Positions 6,900-9,627 of a stretch of DNA of 9,627 nt are shown piece after piece. Made by a program: the position numbers and the translations under genes. Under the pieces are notes generated by a model. That model did no database searches. It saw only the letters and a list, made by a program, of their open reading frames with translations, and had not been told where the DNA came from. Position 1 is the first letter of the stretch, and every line of letters starts with the position of its first letter. This stretch comes from an uncultured Lachnospiraceae bacterium (GTDB lineage: Bacteria > Bacillota_A > Clostridia > Lachnospirales > Lachnospiraceae), in the NCBI GenBank assembly GCA_946614075.1, contig CAMOGO010000031.1, positions 1 through 9,627 on the forward strand. The letters are read 5' to 3'.

Positions 6900-7973
6900 T
6901 CAGTCTTTATTCTGCTCTTCCTCGTCTAATGAAAGCAGGATGCAGTGATTCGGCTGATCGATCGACAGCGGCGCCGCATACATCGTCATATAATTCTGCT
7001 CATAATTGATCCGGAAGAACGTGATCGTGCCATCTTCAAAATTGATCGAGTACAGGCGGTCATTTCCCGGAAGGAGTCCGATATCCTTCGGGAAGGATCC
7101 GCTGACAGGCAGGACAAAGCACTGCTTCAAAAGTCCCGTCTTCTCATCCCGGCTGAACATCCCGACGCTGTTGTCCCCTGCATTGGAGCAGAACAGGTAC
7201 TTCTCGTCGTCACGCATGTACAGAGCCGCTGCCGCATTGACATTGCTCGGCTTCTCACCCAGCGTCGAAATCTCCTGTATCCTCTCAAAATGAGGATGAC
7301 CATCCTTACTGTCGTAGGAATACACGGTGATCTGATTGCTCATCTCGGCGATCAGATACATAAATCGCCCATCCCGTGAGAACTTCATATAGCGCGGAGC
7401 AGAGTCCAGGCGGCACCGCAGGATATCGGCGAGCCGGATCCTGCCGGTATTGTGATCAAAGCTGAAAATCTTGATCTGGTCGATACCCAGATCGACAACA
7501 CACAGATATTTTCCATCCGGAGTCAGTCGGGAACAGCTCAGGTGCGCCTGGAAACCACGCTCCGAGATATTTCCTGTCCCCTTGTCATAGAAGCTGTCGC
7601 AGATCTCACCGGCAGTCCCGTCATCATTTACCCGGACGATGGTGAGCTTTCCATCGTGATAACCGGAAACGAAAAGGTATCTGTCATCCCGGGAGATCTC
7701 GATAAATCGGCCTCTCATGCCGCGGATGGTAGCTGTATTCATATGCTCCAGGTCGCCGTCCGGAAGGATCTTAAAGGACATCACGCCCTCATCGACCAGC
7801 GAGTAGAGATATTTCTTATTGTGGGAAATCACCAGCCGGGAGGAATTATTGACCGGGACCTCTTTTCTCTTAATGAAAATTCCCTTCTCCTCATCGACAT
7901 CAAAGATTGTGATTCCCTTGCTCTCACCGATATAGGTATACGAGCCGACGTAAGCTATCAGTCTCTTTGCCAT
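6900..7973 (-). CDS. Lactonase-family seven-bladed beta-propeller protein (6-phosphogluconolactonase-like)
   Basis: A 357-residue protein built from repeated beta-propeller blades, resembling the Pgl/YbhE lactonase family whose best-known member hydrolyses 6-phosphogluconolactone in the pentose phosphate pathway. Family blocks are visible: YVGSYT (8-13), QAHLSCSRLTPDGKYLCVVD (142-161), SAPRYMKFSRDGRFMYLIAE (191-210), KYLFCSNAGDNSVGMF (258-273) and FPKDIGLLPGNDRLYSINFE (294-313). Several positions differ from what I recall of the family: GPRH reads APRY, SNRG reads SNAG and PRDF reads PKDI, so the substrate is uncertain. No signal peptide is seen. I place the start at 7973, not at the longer open frame to 8090, because GGAG lies eight bases upstream, the family domain begins here, and the predicted transcription start is downstream of 8090. 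It is transcribed away from glgB, from its own promoter. Confidence 0.82.
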   Translation of the reverse strand: MAKRLIAYVGSYTYIGESKGITIFDVDEEKGIFIKRKEVPVNNSSRLVISHNKKYLYSLVDEGVMSFKILPDGDLEHMNTATIRGMRGRFIEISRDDRYLFVSGYHDGKLTIVRVNDDGTAGEICDSFYDKGTGNISERGFQAHLSCSRLTPDGKYLCVVDLGIDQIKIFSFDHNTGRIRLADILRCRLDSAPRYMKFSRDGRFMYLIAEMSNQITVYSYDSKDGHPHFERIQEISTLGEKPSNVNAAAALYMRDDEKYLFCSNAGDNSVGMFSRDEKTGLLKQCFVLPVSGSFPKDIGLLPGNDRLYSINFEDGTITFFRINYEQNYMTMYAAPLSIDQPNHCILLSLDEEEQNKD

Positions 7974-7996
7974 CTTTGCTTCTCCATGTAAATCTG

Positions 7997-8068
7997 CTAT
8001 GCCTGTGCATTTCCTCTGCATTCCCTCTGCATTTCCCTTTGCATTTCCCTCTGCATTTTCCTTTGCAT
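7997..8068 (-). other. Possible upstream ORF made of four-residue repeats
   Basis: Beginning at the first repeat ATG after the predicted transcription start, this frame reads MQRK-MQRE-MQRE-MQRE and then leaves the repeat, ending at TAG 24 bases before the lactonase-family start (23 residues). A weak GGAAAG precedes the ATG. No function is claimed; it may simply be a by-product of the tandem repeat. Confidence 0.3.
8006..8068. repeat. 12-bp tandem repeat in the 5' UTR of the lactonase-family gene
   Basis: TGCAT recurs at 8006, 8017, 8028, 8040, 8052 and 8064, giving five repeat units of 11, 11, 12, 12 and 12 bases plus a sixth TGCAT. On the minus strand the unit is ATGCARAGGGAA. Each unit holds an ATG preceded by a purine-rich, Shine-Dalgarno-like AGAGGGAA, although the spacing is too short for good initiation. 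The array lies between the predicted transcription start (about 8074) and the start codon at 7973. Confidence 0.9.
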
Positions 8069-8080
8069 AGCTTTCCGTAG

Positions 8081-8109
8081 ATTGTAGCATACTCTTTCCC
8101 GTTTGTTAA
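8081..8109 (-). promoter_or_regulatory. Sigma-A promoter of the lactonase-family gene
   Basis: Read on the minus strand, -35 TTAACA (8109-8104) is followed by a 17-base spacer and -10 TACAAT (8086-8081). Each box differs from consensus at one position and the spacing is optimal. Transcription should start near 8074, leaving about a 100-base untranslated leader that contains the tandem repeat. Confidence 0.8.
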
Positions 8110-8110
8110 G

Positions 8111-8158
8111 TGAAAGATGCGCGGGTTTCTCATGATTTGCTGATTGACACATCTTTCA
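8111..8158. promoter_or_regulatory. 9-bp inverted repeat spanning the divergent promoters
   Basis: TGAAAGATG (8111-8119) and its perfect reverse complement CATCTTTCA (8150-8158) lie with centres 39 bp apart. The left arm sits one base upstream of the -35 box of the minus-strand promoter. The right arm begins directly after the -35 box of the plus-strand promoter. A protein binding both arms could affect both genes. The arms are seen; the role is inference. Confidence 0.45.
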
Positions 8159-8171
8159 AGTATGGTAATAT
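8144..8171 (+). promoter_or_regulatory. Sigma-A promoter of glgB
   Basis: A perfect -35 TTGACA (8144-8149), a 16-base spacer and -10 TAATAT (8166-8171). Transcription should start near 8178, giving a leader of about 160 bases before glgB. It faces away from the minus-strand promoter, with 34 bases between the two -35 boxes. Confidence 0.8.
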
Positions 8172-8336
8172 TTTCACATACTGTACTGTACACTACTACT
8201 TATGAAAGCGTACGGATTGCTTCGTTGCTTCGCAACTGCTTTGCATACACTCTCACTAAGCACGCACTGCGCATACGCTTGTGCTTGCTAAGTGTTCGCA
8301 GCATCCCGTGCCGCTCTCAAAAAAAGGAGTTTATTT
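8172..8336 (+). promoter_or_regulatory. Structured 5' leader of glgB
   Basis: No gene is visible here. Inverted repeats are: the palindrome TGTACTGTACA (8182-8192) at the expected transcription start; GTTGC-ttc-GCAAC (8224-8236); AAGCAC (8258-8263) with GTGCTT (8281-8286), flanked by CACT (8254-8257) and AGTG (8291-8294); and AAGCGTA (8206-8212) with TACGCTT (8274-8280), the latter inside the loop of the previous hairpin. AAAGGAG ends seven bases before the glgB ATG. It matches no riboswitch class I recognise. Confidence 0.5.
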
Positions 8337-9627
8337 ATGAATTACCAGAATTTCTACCGTGGCCAGGAATTTGATGCCAGCGATTTCCTTGGCGCCCACG
8401 TCAGCTCTGCCGGAACCATCTTCCGCGTCTTCGCCCCAGCCGCCCACCGCATCGAGGTCATCGGCGAATTCAACGACTGGAAAGGAACGGAGATGTCGAA
8501 GATCTACGACGGGAATTTCTGGGAATGCGAGATCCCCGGCGCCCGCCACGGCCAGATGTACAAATACCGCATCTACGGCGGCGACGGAACCATCTACGAC
8601 CGCGCAGACCCCTATGCCTTCACGGCCCAGCTGCGCCCCGAGACCGCCTCTATCATCTGGGACCTCTCCCGCTACACCTTCAAGGATAAAACCTGGATGA
8701 AAAACCGCAGCTGCGACCTCACAAAGCCGATCCAGATCTATGAAATCCACGCAGGCTCCTGGCGCAAAAAGACTGAGGCAGCCGATGGCTGGTACACCTA
8801 CCGCGAACTCGCACCGCTTCTCATCCCTTATCTCAAAGAGAACGGCTACACCCACGTCGAACTGCTGCCCATTACGGAATACCCGAGCGACGAATCCTGG
8901 GGCTACCAGCCCGCCGGATTCTACGCCCCCACCTCCCGCTACGGCACCCCGGATGACCTGAAGTCCTTCATCGACCAGTGCCACCAGGCCGGCATCGCCG
9001 TCCTCCTGGACTTCGTCCCGGTGCACTTTGTCGTCAACGACTACGCCCTCTGGAATTTCGACGGTTCCCACCTTTTCGAATATCCTCACGCAGCCGTCGG
9101 CCGCAGTGAGTGGGGCACCTGCAATTTCATGCACTCCCGCCCCGAGGTCCGCTCCTTCCTGCAGTCCTCTGCCTTTTTCTGGCTGCACGAGTACCATTTC
9201 GACGGACTCCGCATGGACGCTGTCGGAAACCTCATCTACTGGCAGGGCGACCCCGCCCGCGGACATAACAGAGACGCCATGGCCTTCCTGCGCACGATGA
9301 ACAGCGGCCTGAAGCTCCGCTATCCGGACGTTCTCCTCTGCGCCGAGGACTCCTCCGCCTACGCCGGCGTCGCCATGCCCGTCTTTAAAGGCGGCCTGGC
9401 CTTTGACCTGAAGTGGGATCTCGGCTGGATGAACGACACCCTGAGCTACTTCGCCTCCTCCCCCGAGGAACGCCCCGGCCTCTACCACAAGCTCACCTTC
9501 TCGATGTACTATTTCTACCAGGATCACTACATGCTTCCTCTCTCTCACGATGAGGTAGTCCATGGTAAGAAGACGATCGTCGACAAGATGTACGGCACCT
9601 ACGAGGAGAAATTCGCCCAGGCCCGTG
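8337..9627 (+). CDS. glgB: 1,4-alpha-glucan branching enzyme, N-terminal part (GlgB)
   Basis: The first 430 codons of a GH13-family glycogen branching enzyme; the end lies beyond the window. It cuts alpha-1,4 chains and rejoins them as alpha-1,6 branches during glycogen synthesis. Residues about 15-105 form a CBM48-type domain (GTIFRVFAPAAHRIEVIGEF). The catalytic barrel follows, with YEIHAGSW (135-142), ELLPITEYP (175-183), SWGYQPAGFYAP (187-198), LDFVPVHF (224-231) and FDGLRMDAVGNLIYW (288-302). The expected catalytic residues are D294 (nucleophile), E337 in CAEDSS (acid/base) and D405 in LSHDE (transition-state aspartate), all present. The long N1 domain of E. coli GlgB is absent. Codons strongly favour C in third position, more than in the lactonase-family gene beside it. 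The start has AAAGGAG seven bases upstream and a TTGACA promoter further up. No other glg gene is visible. Confidence 0.95.
   Translation, partial: MNYQNFYRGQEFDASDFLGAHVSSAGTIFRVFAPAAHRIEVIGEFNDWKGTEMSKIYDGNFWECEIPGARHGQMYKYRIYGGDGTIYDRADPYAFTAQLRPETASIIWDLSRYTFKDKTWMKNRSCDLTKPIQIYEIHAGSWRKKTEAADGWYTYRELAPLLIPYLKENGYTHVELLPITEYPSDESWGYQPAGFYAPTSRYGTPDDLKSFIDQCHQAGIAVLLDFVPVHFVVNDYALWNFDGSHLFEYPHAAVGRSEWGTCNFMHSRPEVRSFLQSSAFFWLHEYHFDGLRMDAVGNLIYWQGDPARGHNRDAMAFLRTMNSGLKLRYPDVLLCAEDSSAYAGVAMPVFKGGLAFDLKWDLGWMNDTLSYFASSPEERPGLYHKLTFSMYYFYQDHYMLPLSHDEVVHGKKTIVDKMYGTYEEKFAQAR

Noticed and set aside
7974..8090. 39-residue N-terminal extension of the lactonase-family protein
   Set aside because: It starts inside the promoter spacer, upstream of the predicted transcription start, and consists largely of the tandem repeat. 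The ATG at 7973 has a good ribosome binding site and begins the domain.
7924..8193. 89-codon minus-strand frame with a KCRG/KCKG repeat
   Set aside because: It spans the promoter and the tandem repeat in another frame and overlaps the lactonase-family start. The Lys/Cys pattern is only the 12-bp repeat read in that frame.
8331..9563. 410-codon minus-strand open frame opposite glgB
   Set aside because: It mirrors the strong third-position codon bias of glgB. Its Gly/Val/Glu-rich product has no recognisable domain, while the plus strand encodes an intact branching enzyme.

Overview
The window comes from a fairly GC-rich bacterial chromosome. The evidence points to an anaerobic member of the Bacillota, class Clostridia, probably Lachnospiraceae. 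I infer this from an AddAB-type (not RecBCD) nuclease gene, a fused chorismate mutase/prephenate dehydratase, a Clostridia-style glycogen branching enzyme, strong AGGAGG-type ribosome binding sites and sigma-A promoters with TTGACA/TACAAT-like boxes. No species can be named from the sequence alone. I see no mobile element, CRISPR array, tRNA or rRNA.

Layout. Positions 1-6685 hold five genes, all on the minus strand and tightly packed, read from right to left: DAHP synthase (aroF), chorismate mutase/prephenate dehydratase (pheA), a CbbX/SpoVK-type AAA+ ATPase, glutamine-dependent NAD+ synthetase (nadE) and the N-terminal third of the AddB helicase-nuclease subunit (addB, cut by the window edge). 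The gaps are 9, 16, 19 and 78 bases, so the first four at least look like one transcript. Positions 6686-6899 are a non-coding leader rich in inverted repeats. Positions 6900-7973 hold a minus-strand beta-propeller protein of the lactonase family, and 8337-9627 the start of a plus-strand glycogen branching enzyme (glgB). The last two are transcribed divergently from a compact control region at about 8074-8178 with one clear sigma-A promoter for each.

How the genes fit together. aroF makes the first committed intermediate of the shikimate pathway, and pheA takes chorismate through prephenate to phenylpyruvate. The pair therefore forms the entry and exit of phenylalanine synthesis, and PheA carries an ACT domain expected to sense phenylalanine. 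nadE completes NAD+ synthesis and addB belongs to double-strand-break repair, so the operon mixes unrelated housekeeping functions around an AAA+ ATPase of unknown client. The lactonase-family protein and GlgB are both plausibly linked to carbohydrate metabolism.

The most interesting parts are non-coding. The aroF leader has mutually exclusive hairpins and a possible short upstream ORF ending in Pro-Pro-Pro. A 12-bp tandem repeat lies in the 5' untranslated region of the lactonase-family gene, where every unit carries an ATG. The divergent promoter region carries a 9-bp inverted repeat with one arm at each promoter. The glgB leader is long and structured. None of this amounts to a demonstrated new system.
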